In this document: piece after piece, positions 11,649 through 21,524 of the stretch | Numbering within the stretch: position 1 is the stretch's first letter | Layout: the number at the start of each line of letters is the position of its first letter | Source of the DNA: Gracilaria domingensis | Taxonomy: Eukaryota; Rhodophyta; Florideophyceae; Gracilariales; Gracilariaceae | Direction: 5' to 3' | DNA length: 64,000 nt | NCBI GenBank assembly: GCA_022539475.1 | Contig: VCMS01000112.1 | Span: 263,131 to 327,130, forward strand | Translations under genes and position numbers: made by a program | Notes under the pieces: generated by a model | Databases searched by the model: none | Seen by the model: only the letters and a program-made list of their open reading frames with translations | What the model was told of the DNA's origin: nothing

Positions 11649-12623
11649 ATGTCTGCTGCGCGTGATTCCATCGACATGGAACCTTTGCGAGGCGTGCCAC
11701 GCGGTGCCGCCGACGCGTCTCTGAGTGTCAACAGAGAAGCAAAAGCTGCGCTCTCGGGCGCGAACAAGTCTGGTTTCAGAGAAGATTATGCAAACGACTT
11801 CGCGTACGGTACCAGTGTGGCGACATGTGAGCCTGTCATTCGCCTCGGCTTTATTCGCAAGGTTTACGGCATTCTGGCGGCTCAGCTGGCTCTCACCGTC
11901 GTGATATGTGCAGCTTTTATGTACATTACTCCGCTACGTTTGTTTGTAATCAAGGCTAATGGTTTTCTTTCCGTCGTTTCCATGATAGGTACTTTTGGTA
12001 CGCTGTTCGCGCTGCTCGCTTTCAAAGACTCGCATCCGACCAATATGCAGCTGTTGGCTGCTTTTACTGCGTTCGAATCGTTCTTGGTGGGTTCCATTTG
12101 CGCCCAATATGAACAATCTGGTCTTGGGGGTTTGGTGCTTGAAGCCCTTGTGATTACATTGGCGGTATTTTCTGGCCTTACATTGTACGCCTTTGCATCC
12201 AAGAAGGACTTCTCGTTCATGGGTGGGGCTTTGTACGCTGCTTTGATGGGCCTCCTGGTCGCGTCCATCGTCAACCTGTTCATCGGTTTCACCGGTAACA
12301 AGAGCCCGTTCTTGGCTATGCTCATTTCATACGGAGGGGCTTTGTTATTCAGTCTTTACATCCTCTATGACAGTACGTTAACTGCAAACCAAAACGAAGC
12401 AAAGGCGAAGCAAAGGCGAGCGTTGTTTTTATTTCCATATACAATGTTTCTAACCCATTTCTCTTATTGTAATGTCGTGCGCGTTTTTCTGAAATGAACA
12501 GCTTCTATGATCATGCATCATCTTGGTCCCGATGACGCCATCATGGGCGCGATTATGCTGTACTTGGATCTGTTGAACCTGTTTTTGTACATCTTGGCAA
12601 TCTTATCCCGAAACCGAGACTAG
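11649..12623 (+). CDS. Lifeguard / BAX-inhibitor-1 family membrane protein (two exons)
   Basis: Exon 1 is 11649-12372, exon 2 is 12502-12623, giving 281 residues. The intron (129 bp) starts GTACGT and ends AACAG; joining makes YILYDTSMIMHHLGPDDAI. This matches the family signature around the last membrane helix, where a YDTQ-like motif and the C-terminal NLFLYIL segment are conserved. A polar N-terminus of about 65 residues precedes VIRLGFIRKVYGILAAQL and seven predicted membrane helices. These proteins sit in ER or Golgi membranes, leak calcium and restrain cell death. ATG 11649 is the first in the frame. Unspliced, the frame reads on to 12497 without the conserved tail. Confidence 0.93.
12373..12501 (+). 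other. Intron in the Lifeguard gene
   Basis: GTACGT...AACAG, 129 bp, phase 1. It restores the conserved C-terminal transmembrane helix. Confidence 0.88.
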
Positions 12624-13389
12624 GAACATAGCGCGAGCATTGAAGCAAACTGAACACGTAAGGGAGCAGTTTGCGCAGGAGCACGTGCGAAGCAAAACGG
12701 AGTGAAGGAGCCGTCTCGCTGTGGTAGAAGTGTGGTCTAACAGCAATGGAGGAACATGAAAATGCGCTCTTGTGTAGAGTATCTGTTATAGTTAATTGTG
12801 GTTTGACTAAAGCACAGTAAGCGTTGAGGTTGCAGGTTGAATGGTGATAGATTGAACGTAGACAAGCTAACGCATCGCAGTTTGCTCGAAAGTTGTGGAC
12901 AAATACGACGCAAGCTGTGTTGGAGTGGTTCAGTTAAGCGCAGCTTTGATGACGACAGATTGCAGTATGATATTGCTCGTCTCTTTTTAGGTGGTAAATG
13001 TTGATATGCATGACGCAGCGCGTCGTTGTTCGCACAAAGTTTGTGCTCTCGCACCGCGGCGGAAATGGAAAATAGAGCTGGAGATGGCGCAGCTTGTGTT
13101 GCATGTGCGTGTGCGTGTGCGAGTGCGTGTGTGGGGCGGTGGGCAGGTGTGCAGAATGAGCGGTGTACGCGAAAGCAATTGCCATATACACGAGCGAGTA
13201 GAGACGGGTAGTGGGGTGCGGACGAATATGGGCGTTCAACCGGGTAGGGTAGCTCGCAACCGAGGCGACGGAAAAACAAAAAAAGTTGATCAGTTAAAAC
13301 GCAGGACTCCGTTACGGAGCTGGACACGGAGCGAAAGAGCGAAAACGGGACGGGAGGTGAGTAAAGCAGAGTAATGCAGCTGCGACGAG
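12624..13389. other. Convergent intergenic region
   Basis: About 770 bp between the 3' ends of the Lifeguard gene and the minus-strand 4-TM gene. It contains a short GT/GC-rich tract (about 13105-13140). No gene is supported; the very long minus-strand frame running through it is composition-driven. Confidence 0.5.
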
Positions 13390-13937
13390 TCATACTTCGG
13401 AATCGTCTAAACCCATACGCGAGCGCCACGCAGCCTGTGCGCAGGAGAAGAAGTGAAGCAAAAAGTTGAAAAGGGTGTACATGAGCAGGAGCGGGATGAG
13501 CAGCACGATGAGCGCGTTTCTGGAGATGCCGTCGGCCGGCTTGGCGTCTGGCGGCACGCTCTCGACGACCGGCACGATGAGCCCGTCTGGGCTGACGTAG
13601 CTGAGGCGGTCGTGCACGGCGATGAGGGTGACCAGCACGAGCGCGAGGCAGGTGGCCCACTCGAGCAGCACGAGCAGCACGAGGCAGCAGTCGGCGGGGG
13701 TGGTGATGACGGCATCGAGCTGCGCGCGCGGCGGCGAGGGCGCGCAGGGCGCGAGGCAGAGCAGCACGACGAGCAGCGAGAGCACGTAGGGGAGGGCGAA
13801 GAGCGCGTTGGCGCGCGCGACCACAAAGTGGCGAAAGGCGTCGCTGGTGAGAAAGAGGTACAGCACGAGCGCCAGGTACGCGGAGAAGAAGAGCGCGGCG
13901 GCGGCCCACAGCGCGTGCTGGCGGAACGGGTGCGGGC

Positions 13938-13969
<32 letters not shown>

Positions 13970-14016
13970 TACTGCGCCAGCGGACGGTGCAGGTCGATGA
14001 GCACGGCGTCCGACAT
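13390..14016 (-). CDS. Unknown membrane protein with about four transmembrane segments
   Basis: 208 residues with ATG start and TGA stop. A Pro-rich cytosolic-type N-terminus (PSPPPPPPRPHP) precedes four hydrophobic stretches: about 36-57 (ALWAAAALFFSAYLALVLY), 73-92, 112-133 and 170-190 (NALIVLLIPLLLMYTLFNF). The C-terminus is short and acidic (GLDDSEV). The pattern of Leu/Val/Phe helices with charged ends supports a real protein despite very high GC. I do not recognise the family. It is divergent from the SAS-6-like gene across 247 bp, so the two are probably co-expressed. Confidence 0.65.
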
Positions 14017-14095
14017 GGCGGGGCGGCCTGGCGGCGGGGCGCTGGTGGGCGCGGGGCGGCCGCGGGCGGCGGCGGCGCGCGCGCGCGCGCGGCGC

Positions 14096-14124
14096 AGAGA
14101 TGCTCGCGCCGCGCGAGCATCTCT
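14096..14124. repeat. Perfect dyad, 13-bp arms, 3-bp spacer
   Basis: AGAGATGCTCGCG, spacer CCG, then its exact reverse complement. It lies centrally between two divergent start codons. Confidence 0.8.
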
Positions 14125-14183
14125 CTCTGCGCGCGCGCGCGCTGACGTGGCCACGTCGCGCGCCGATCGCGCCGCGCGCGGCT

Positions 14184-14193
14184 GGCGCCAAAA
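14184..14193 (-). promoter_or_regulatory. E2F-type site TTTTGGCGCC
   Basis: On the minus strand this reads TTTTGGCGCC, matching TTTSSCGC. It is about 70 bp upstream of the SAS-6-like ATG. Confidence 0.5.
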
Positions 14194-14263
14194 GCGCTTT
14201 CTGCTGTGGAGAGTTTACAAAGCGCGGCGCGGCGGCCGCGCGCCGCGCTTCGTACCCAAAGCG

Positions 14264-15538
14264 ATGGCGCGCGAGCCGCTGCTGGACGAGGCGCTGCCGC
14301 TGGCGGTGCACCGCGGCGCGGCGGCGCCGCCGCCGGCGCGCACGTCGCTGCGCGCCAGCGTGTCGTGGAGCGAGCGCGACGCCGCGCTCACGCTCACGCT
14401 GCTGGACCTGTCGCCCGAGCTGCTGCTGCTGCGCCACGTGCAGACGCCGTCGTCGTACCCGCCGCTGCGCGCCGCGCAGTCGCTGCGCGTCGACTTCTCG
14501 CAGTTTGCGGCGCACCTGGTGCGGCTGCTGCGGCGCGTCGTCGCGGACGACGCCTTCGCGGCCGAGCTGCACCTGCGCGCGCGCGGCGACGACCACCCCC
14601 ACCACGACCACCACGAGCAGTTTCACACCCCGAGCGAGGGCGCGCACGAGGAGTCGCCGCCGCCGCCGCCGCCGACGGCGCTGCTGCGCATTGTGGAGGT
14701 GGCGCCCTTCAAGGTGATCACGCACATGGAGCTGGTCATGCAGCACGCCTCCAACCAGCAGCTGGCGTCCACGCTGGCAACGCTGGCGCGCGGCGCCACG
14801 CTCAGCGCGCAGCGCGAGAAGGAGCTGGGCGCCAGCTTGGAGCAGGCCAACGCGCAGCTGCACGACGCCAACGCGCGCGCAGATCGGTTGCAGCGGCTGC
14901 TCACCGACGCGGAGGAGAAGATGCGCGAGGGAGAGCGCGACGCGCAGCGCTGCCAGCAGCTGCAGCAGCTGCTGGATCGCAGCGACCAGCGCGTCAGGGA
15001 GCTGGAGGCTTCGGACGACGGCCACCGCGCGCTTGGCGCCGAGTGCGAACGGCTCCGAGCGGCGGTGGGCGCGCTGACGGAAAGCGACGGCAAGAAGGGC
15101 GCTGAGATCGAGGCGCTGAAGCAACGCGTGCAGGCAGTGAGTGCGCAGCGGCAGGAGGCGTGCAGCGAGATTGAGAAGGGCAACGGCATCATTGAGACGC
15201 TGCAGAAGGAGCTGCGAACCAGTCGCGCGCGGAGCCGCGTCAAGAGCAAGCTGATTGGCAAGCAGGAGCAGGTTCTGGGCGAGCGCGACGTGAAGATGGG
15301 CGAACTGCAGCGGGAGGTGGTGCGCGTGCGCGACCGCGCCGCGCTGCTGCAGGTGCAGAAGGAAGGCGTGGACGAGCGGCTGCGCGAGGCGCTCGGCAAG
15401 CTGGAGGAGAACCGCGCCGTGCTGCAGAGCGACCAGCAGGTGATTGCGTACCTCAACCGCGAGCTCAACGACCGGCTGATAGCGCCGCTCGGCGGCGAGG
15501 CGGTGCACGACGTGGTCGGCGGCACGCAGCAGGTGTAG
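14264..15538 (+). CDS. SAS-6-like centriolar cartwheel protein
   Basis: 424 residues. Residues 1-165 fit the SAS-6 head domain: a beta strand with LLLLRHV, then SLRVDFSQFAAHLVRLL (family: LLVDFxxFPxKxIxLL), then LLRIVEVAPFKVITHMEL (family: LKIVExNxFKxLTHLxL). A His-rich loop (DDHPHHDHHEQ) is inserted between them. Coiled coil starts at once (about 170) and runs to 400, ending with DQQVIAYLNRELNDRL, which resembles the conserved VIxWLNKELN segment of SAS-6. SAS-6 forms the nine-fold cartwheel of centrioles. XRCC4 and CCDC61 share the fold, but both the head motifs and the tail fit SAS-6 better. ATG 14264 is chosen because longer versions run through promoter elements. Confidence 0.72.
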   Translation: MAREPLLDEALPLAVHRGAAAPPPARTSLRASVSWSERDAALTLTLLDLSPELLLLRHVQTPSSYPPLRAAQSLRVDFSQFAAHLVRLLRRVVADDAFAAELHLRARGDDHPHHDHHEQFHTPSEGAHEESPPPPPPTALLRIVEVAPFKVITHMELVMQHASNQQLASTLATLARGATLSAQREKELGASLEQANAQLHDANARADRLQRLLTDAEEKMREGERDAQRCQQLQQLLDRSDQRVRELEASDDGHRALGAECERLRAAVGALTESDGKKGAEIEALKQRVQAVSAQRQEACSEIEKGNGIIETLQKELRTSRARSRVKSKLIGKQEQVLGERDVKMGELQREVVRVRDRAALLQVQKEGVDERLREALGKLEENRAVLQSDQQVIAYLNRELNDRLIAPLGGEAVHDVVGGTQQV

Positions 15539-16099
15539 ACGCGCCGCGCGCAGATTTTGGCGGCGTGGCGCTTCCGCGCCGACGGCGGCGGCGCGCCGAG
15601 CTGAGCGGCGCTTGGAGGACTCATCGGCGCGCCATGCGCGCGCCGCGCGCTCATTGGCCGTTTGCAAATACATGCACCTTTTCGCCCTCAAAGCGCCCCC
15701 AAAATATCGCCACCGCGTAGCGTGGAAACTGCAAAATGCGCGCCGCGCTGCACTGCCCTCTCTCCGGTCATCCCCCCTCCCCACCCCCCCTGCATCCCCC
15801 CCGCCCCAGCCACCTTCGCGCCCTGCCCCCCTCCCCCCCCCCTTCCGCGCCGCCGCCTGCCGTCGCCCGTGAGTGCCGTTTTGTTCCCCATGTTCGCCTT
15901 CACCCCGAGCGCTCCGCTCCGTCCGGGCGCGCCTGGTCGCGCTCCGCGATGCGCCGCGCCCGGCCGCCGACGGCGCGTTTTCGCTGAGATGCGCCCGCCT
16001 ATACGCCCGCGTCGCGTGCGCGTCGCCAAGAAGCATACCAGTTCCAGCAACAACTGGCAGTGGTCTGGCGCCCGTTCCTCGTGGAGGACAATCTTCACC
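15539..16099. other. Intergenic / 5' region of the next gene
   Basis: GC- and C-rich. An inverted CCAAT box (ATTGG, about 15653-15657) next to TTTGCAAAT marks a probable promoter. An open frame extends upstream of 16100 to 15662, with an in-frame ATG near 15890, but its Pro/Arg-rich content looks like composition. Confidence 0.4.
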
Positions 16100-16639
16100 A
16101 TGGACAACAGAGCGTTTCTGAACGCGCTGGAGACGTTTGCCGCCTCTTGCGTCGAGTCCTCCTTGTTGGCGCGCGTCACCAAGTTGGGCGCGCGCGTGCT
16201 CAGGGGGATTACCGATGCTTTTGAGCGCACGTGGTACCCGGATGTCGAGAAGGAACTCGTCGTGGACTATGGGCTTGCCGAACCTTCGCCCACCGACAAG
16301 ACCTACGTGCATCCGCTCACCGAATGGGAGATTAGCCACGAAAATTACTATCGAGATTCGTTTGGAAGGAAGGTTTATCTTCAGTTGGATGGCGCTTCCG
16401 CCGTTTTGTCTGCCATGGATTATCGAGACGTTTACGATGCCACTGCGCTGGACGATCAAGATGAGCATGATGCACACGAGACGTCGCGAACAACTGAATG
16501 TGATGACGAACCTCAAAACCTTCACTCTAGCGAATATGAGCTCGATCTGGATCGCACTCTCCACATACCACCTGCGTTTTATCAAGTTCGTGTTCAGCCA
16601 CCACCGCCGCCATCGCAATGCGATCAGCATACAACGTGA
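16100..16639 (+). CDS. Unknown small acidic protein
   Basis: 179 residues from ATG 16100 (MDNRAFLNALETFAAS). An amphipathic N-terminal helix, a segment with WYPDVEKELVVDYG, an acidic middle (DDQDEHDAHETS) and a Pro-rich end (VQPPPPPSQ). Unbiased codon use in the second half supports it as coding. No domain is recognised. An alternative ATG about 70 codons upstream would add an Arg/Pro-rich extension, possibly a targeting sequence. It is convergent with PPWD1. Confidence 0.55.
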   Translation: MDNRAFLNALETFAASCVESSLLARVTKLGARVLRGITDAFERTWYPDVEKELVVDYGLAEPSPTDKTYVHPLTEWEISHENYYRDSFGRKVYLQLDGASAVLSAMDYRDVYDATALDDQDEHDAHETSRTTECDDEPQNLHSSEYELDLDRTLHIPPAFYQVRVQPPPPPSQCDQHTT

Positions 16640-17071
16640 CCCGCGTTTTTGCTTCCTTGCATAAATCTCCCCAACTCTGTACAGCCATTCATGCGATTGC
16701 CAAATGTGAAACCCAATATTTCTCCAACGTAGAACATTACCCCAAACGGAGTGAGCTACCGTGGATCGGCCATTTGGACCCACGTGCCAAGCTCTCTTTC
16801 CACGAGAGGCACCCTTCGATCACGTCTCTTGATACTGTACGGGCACACCTGGGACGCCGTCAGTACCCTTCATAACAAATGATTACACCAAAAACCAGGT
16901 AACAGAGGAGACTGCAGTGGCTGTGTGTCGTGCTCTGCTGACGCTCTCTGTTTGGTGATGGCTTGTTTTTTGCCTTCATATTCGACCGGTTACTTGGTAT
17001 ACTGTAACAATCTGTTTCTTCCCCTACTTTCAACTCTTTCCCTTCTTTTTTCATGCAATCCACCAAGTGCT
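16640..17071. other. Convergent intergenic region
   Basis: 432 bp between the stop of the small acidic protein and the PPWD1 stop. Nothing else is recognised. Confidence 0.5.
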
Positions 17072-19419
17072 TCATTCCGAGTGTACCGATATGCTTTCAA
17101 TTCGAACATCTTCCATCGGTTTATCGTGCTTGTCCGTTTTCACGGTTTCAATCTGTTTCACCACAGTCATTCCCTTCACAACTTTGCCTGCAATCGCCAC
17201 GCCACAGATTTATCATGTGTTGTGGTCGCGCGGTTCACGCAAAATTGGTTTCAGATATGATCAGCAGTGGAAATCAGAGAGGACGACGCCAATTTAAGAT
17301 TAAACAGGAAGATGTGGTTAGTGTCACGATACGCCTTGTTGTCATAGTCAGTGCGGTTGTCCACGCAGGCCGGTATATGCTATACCTTATAAAGAAACTC
17401 ATCCATCCTTTTTCTTCAAAGTGTTGACACTTTTGATGACATGTATCTCATTCGACGATAAACTTACCGAAAACGGTGTGCTTGCCATTCAAGTGCGGAG
17501 CGGCCTCACATGTTATGAAGAATTGCTTTCAGGGACGTGACACACAAAGTTACAGCAGGCGAGTTAGTAACAAAGTGGCAACAATCATCGCATCCTTATC
17601 ACCAAAACCAACTCAGCAATTCAAGGGTAGGAAAACAAGTAAGGTAGACATGACTCACCGATCCATTTGTGTTGGGTCCTGCGTTGGCCATGGACAAAGA
17701 CCCCACTTCATGCTCGAGTGAAGGATTGATCTCGTCTTCAAATTCAGCGCCCCAAATAGACTCACCACCTGTTCCATCGCCATCTGGGTCACCACTCTGT
17801 ACCATGAATCCTCGAATGACACGATGAAAGATCACGCCATCGTAGTAACCATTTCGCGCATGCGTAGTAAAATTTTGCACTGTCTTGGGCGCCTGTTGCG
17901 CAAACAGTTGCAACATTATGTCCCCGAGACTCGTGTGTAGCGTGACACGCTTCGGAAGCTGTTCGGGTGATAGTTTCTTGTTGGAAAGCTCTGTGGGAGA
18001 TGCTGATAGCGACTGTGAGGCCGTGTAAAGAGGTTCATTCATCACATCTCTCCCTTTTTCGGACACTTGTGCCGCTCCAAACAGGAAAATGCGCTGACTG
18101 TCAAACGCTGATGCGACAACAAGAGGTTGCAACGAAGTAGGAATACCATTATCACGGTCAATAGTATCCGCAGCGCATATGGAAACGTTAACAAATCGAT
18201 ACCGATGTTCATTTAATCCGAATATGAAAACGGTGCTCGTGGACGATACATGGATCATATGGATTCCTAAAACCGTAGCGTACAAAACGTACTGACCAGT
18301 CTCGTCGAATACAACGTTGTTCTGCGCTCGCATCTGTTCATGTTTTCGAAGCAACGTTTCACAGGCCAATCTGTCCTCAAAATGTTGATTGTTAAGCCCA
18401 AATGTTTCGTATTCGTTGTTCGTCACAGCGGCTCGAATAGCTGTGAGTGACAGATCAACCATAGACAGGCGAAGGCCGGTCAAGAACTGAAAGATGTGAA
18501 TTCTGCAAGACTGGTCAACAACAACAAACTGAGAGCCGCGAGGCGATACATTCAATGCAGAGGCCACAAGCGCATTCCGCGCAAAGTAGAAAAGGTGCGT
18601 GCGCAGCTTTGAGCGAAACTGCAACTGAGGAATGTCCACAGAGGCCTGGTACGAAGTGCCAGTCCGTGCGACGGCCCAGTAGTCAATCACGTTAGCCTCG
18701 TCGATGGAAATAACAGCAGAATACGTATGGTTGTACGTCGCAAGCGAGAGTGGTTTGGCATGCGGACTCGTTAAATCTGATCGAAACTGTAGCTCGGGTA
18801 AAGTGAAACAAGCTACGTTGGGCGACTTTCTGTGCGATACAAGCGCGATACGCGTTGATTGCAACTCGATGTGCAACAATACGGGGCCGGCGTCGAATGA
18901 CAAGGAAAGGACGTGAAGCAGTTCGAAGGTAGGCGTGGAAAACAACTTGAGCGTTCCATCCGTAGCACTGGTTGTAAGCAATTGATCAGCACGCCTCGAC
19001 AAGGCAGTTGCCAACAGAGGGGCCTTATGCGCAAGCAATCGCTTTACAAAGTGCAACTTGGCGCGCGCAGAGTTGACGGCACTCTGGACATCGGAACGAT
19101 TGTTGGTGCGCGAGGGCGAGCCAGGCGGCGAGGTGGATCGCGCCCAAAACGTGAGTGACGCATCCAGTGACGCAACTGTGATGGATGACGACGATGTAAA
19201 CAGACACTGGACCGGGCGGCGCATCATATATGATCGCTGATAAGACGGGCCCTTGGGAAGGTGCAGCGGCAATGATGCGCCATGACGTCGCGCCTGCGCA
19301 ACCTGCTCGAGACGGCGGCGCTTGCGGGGCGGCGAGGGCGGAGGCGGGGGCTGGGCAGGGCCCAACGGCGAGGGGGAGGACGCCGGGGACGGCGGCGAGG
19401 ACGATGGCGAGGACGACAT
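17072..19419 (-). CDS. PPWD1: PPWD1: WD-repeat cyclophilin (three exons)
   Basis: Exons in transcription order are 19419-17659, 17525-17468 and 17187-17072, giving 644 residues, almost the human length (646). It is a spliceosome-associated peptidyl-prolyl isomerase. An N-terminal Ser/Pro/Arg tract precedes SYQRSYMMRRPVQ, the PPWD1 entry to the WD40 domain (about 55-430). The cyclophilin domain starts at VTLHTSLGDIMLQL and includes YYDGVIFHRVIRGFMVQSGD. Splicing supplies QFFITCEAAPHLNGKHTVFG and GKVVKGMTVV, completing the active site, though the usual Trp of the W-L-D-G segment is replaced (CEAAPHLNGK). ATG 19419 is the first in frame. A run of G lies just upstream at 19439-19452. Confidence 0.95.
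17188..17467 (-). other. PPWD1 intron 2
   Basis: 280 bp, GTAAGT...TTGCAG, phase 1, leaving a 58-bp middle exon. Confidence 0.9.
17526..17658 (-). other. PPWD1 intron 1
   Basis: 133 bp, GTGAGT...AAAG, phase 0, between NTNGS and QFFIT of the cyclophilin active site. Confidence 0.9.
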
Positions 19420-19855
19420 GGGAGACGCGTCGCGCGACGGGGGGGGGGGGGGAAGGCGGTCGAGGGTTGTTGCGTATGTGCCGGAGGCGGCGGCGCCAGT
19501 GGCGCGGCGCCACACGGTAAGTTCGCGCGGCGAGCGGAGCGTGACAAGTGGCGGCGCGCGCCGCGTGGACGGCGTCGAGCACGCGTCCGTCTGTAAGCCG
19601 CGTGCGGCCTCTTTCTGTCCGTTAACTGGCGCGCAGATTACTGGCGCGCAGTGGAACAAGCCGCGCAGCGGGGCGTATCCCTGCGGATATGCGGCGTAAG
19701 CGCTTCGTACAACAAAGGCGCCGCGTTAGACGCTTCACTTTACAAAGCTGTGTGTCGTGCACAACAGGAGCGCTTGTGAGTAGGGGGCATGTTGCGTGGC
19801 TCGGCGAGCTACGTGCAGCAGGGGCGAAAATCTTCCGGCGGCATGCAGGCCGAGG
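19420..19855. other. PPWD1 promoter and cyclin 3' flank
   Basis: GC-rich, with a 14-base G run at 19439-19452 and a TTTACAAAG element near 19740. No gene is supported. Confidence 0.45.
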
Positions 19856-20797
19856 TTACACATCGGAGCCAGCAAAGTCGTCCAGCGACGACACAGGCGA
19901 GCTTGGCGGTAATTGCTCCTCCAGCGAGTAGCCCATGTTTCGCAGCCGCTCGTGTAGCATGATGAACTGCGAGTCGTCGCAGCACAGCACCTCCTTCAGT
20001 ACTGACCGCTCAAACAGCTCGAATTGCTCCGCGCTCACGCACAGCTCGAAGCGCAGCACCCTGAGCATGTCCAGCTCCAGCACGTTGAGCTCCTTCACGT
20101 CCAAGCCGCCAACCTTCGCGAAATGCGCATTGTCGTACAGAATGTCGTCTACAAACTTGGTGGCCAGCAGGGTGGCTGTCAGCAGTAACCGGTGAATGCT
20201 GAGCGAATTGATTGTTAGTCGCGCGTGTTGCAACTTGCAAATCTTTTGAAGATAGTAAAACGCTAGAATGAACGCAGAACGAGAGCAAAACGCATATCGA
20301 GCGAGACGGCGAAGATACTCCACCGGTGTGATGGACGGCGCTTGCAACGCGTGAAACACGGACGGTTCCCTCTCGGCCGGCTGCGCGCCTGCTTCCCGCT
20401 GCGCAACGCGCTTTCTCACGGCGGGCGACGCGGATTCACAGGCCTCCAACGCATCGTTGCGCTGAATTTGCAAAGTCATGTAGCACTCCAGCACATTGAT
20501 GAGCAACTCACAGTTTGTCAGGCGCGGTTGACTGGAGGGCAGCGTAGAGAACGAAGCGGAGAGGTGATCATCAAAGGAGGAGGAGGAATGGAGGAGGGAT
20601 TGGGTGGATGTGGCGAGCGTCGACGACGAGTCGGTGCGTTTTGATGGTTGTTTTTGCTGAGAGTACAATAGCGCTGTCTGCTTGCCGTGAAGTGCTGCGG
20701 TGGTGGGCGCGGCGCCGTGGGCGTGGTTGCGCGATGTGAGCGCGGTGGATGCGCGGTGGTGGTGCGCCTTGTCCTGGAGTGTGCGCAACGGAACCAT
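19856..20797 (-). CDS. P-type (PHO80/cyclin U-like) cyclin
   Basis: 313 residues, ATG to TAA. A disordered N-terminus precedes a single cyclin box (about 150-285): ITPVEYLRRLARYAFCS, ILAFYYLQKICKL, then LTINSLSIHRLLLTATLLA, and KFVDDILYDNAHFAKVGG. The last pattern (a KFxDD...N..fakvGG element) is the hallmark of PHO80-like and plant U-type cyclins, which partner CDKs of the PHO85/CDKA kind in nutrient or growth control. ELNVLELDMLRVLRFEL completes the fold. A TATA box (20887-20894) is 90 bp upstream. The exact CDK partner is unknown. Confidence 0.9.
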   Translation of the reverse strand: MVPLRTLQDKAHHHRASTALTSRNHAHGAAPTTAALHGKQTALLYSQQKQPSKRTDSSSTLATSTQSLLHSSSSFDDHLSASFSTLPSSQPRLTNCELLINVLECYMTLQIQRNDALEACESASPAVRKRVAQREAGAQPAEREPSVFHALQAPSITPVEYLRRLARYAFCSRSAFILAFYYLQKICKLQHARLTINSLSIHRLLLTATLLATKFVDDILYDNAHFAKVGGLDVKELNVLELDMLRVLRFELCVSAEQFELFERSVLKEVLCCDDSQFIMLHERLRNMGYSLEEQLPPSSPVSSLDDFAGSDV

Positions 20798-21524
20798 GAT
20801 GCAGAAGGCAGCGTCTACGGCACGTCACAAACGCAAGCACACGCGTGCGAGTCGGTGTCAGCGGACGGCAGCAAGCGGCGCCGAAGTATATATACGCGCT
20901 GGCTGACGGCGAAGCGCGGCACGAAAGTTGAGGCACGAAACTCGAGCGCGAGAAGCGAAGAATATGACAAGCAGCGCCACGGAGGGAAAAGCCGTTGGCG
21001 CGGCGCGGCGATTTCGGGGCTTGGACACGAACGTGCAAGCGATGCGCGCACCCAAAGCGGCGGCGGCACCCGAAGCGGCGGCGGCGGCCGCACGCAGACG
21101 GGCAGCCGGCGACACACGCGCGACAAGCGGCAGGCGGCGGGCAGCGCCAACGGCACGCGCGGGGGGGGGGGCCGGAAACGGAGGAGCGACTGCGGCGCGG
21201 CGGCGCACAACCCTGGCGGCCGGCCCCCGCGCGGCGGCGCCGTTTACAAGGCGCGGCGCGCGCAGCGCGCGGCAAGCAAACGCGCTTGCGTGTGTGACGG
21301 CGCGCGCGCGCGCGTGCGCCGCGCGGGGTGCGGGAATGGGAGGCGCCGCGGCTGACAGTCGTGACGCCGCGCCGTCACGTCGGCGCCGTTGCTTTTCTCG
21401 CGCCGCGTCGACAGCGCGGCGCGCTGTAAAGCCGCTGCCGCGCGCGCGTCGCTCGCTACGTTGGCGCCGCGCCGCGCCGCGCCCACGTCCGACGTCCACG
21501 TCATTGCTCTCAGCGTTTATCTTT
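20798..21524. other. GC-rich cyclin promoter region
   Basis: About 730 bp at very high GC with several spurious long frames on both strands. It contains three ACGT cores in 20 bp (about 21483-21503), TTGGCGCC near 21461 and GTTTACAAGGCGCGGCGCG at 21242, almost identical to the element before the SAS-6-like gene. Confidence 0.45.
20887..20894 (-). promoter_or_regulatory. TATA box of the cyclin gene
   Basis: TATATATA, 90 bp upstream of the ATG on the minus strand. Confidence 0.6.

Larger units (their letters stand above)
14017..14263. promoter_or_regulatory. Bidirectional promoter of 4-TM protein and SAS-6-like gene
   Basis: In 247 bp there are a 13-bp-arm dyad (14096-14108 / 14112-14124), the perfect palindrome GACGTGGCCACGTC (14144-14157, an ACGT-core bZIP-type site), an E2F-type site and a TTTACAAAGCGCGGCG element 50 bp before the ATG. 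Confidence 0.6.

Noticed and set aside
12737-16783. Minus-strand open frame of 1348 codons
   Set aside because: Arg/Ala/Leu/His-rich throughout, runs antisense to the SAS-6-like gene in a GC-rich zone and through promoter elements; no domain. It is a composition shadow.
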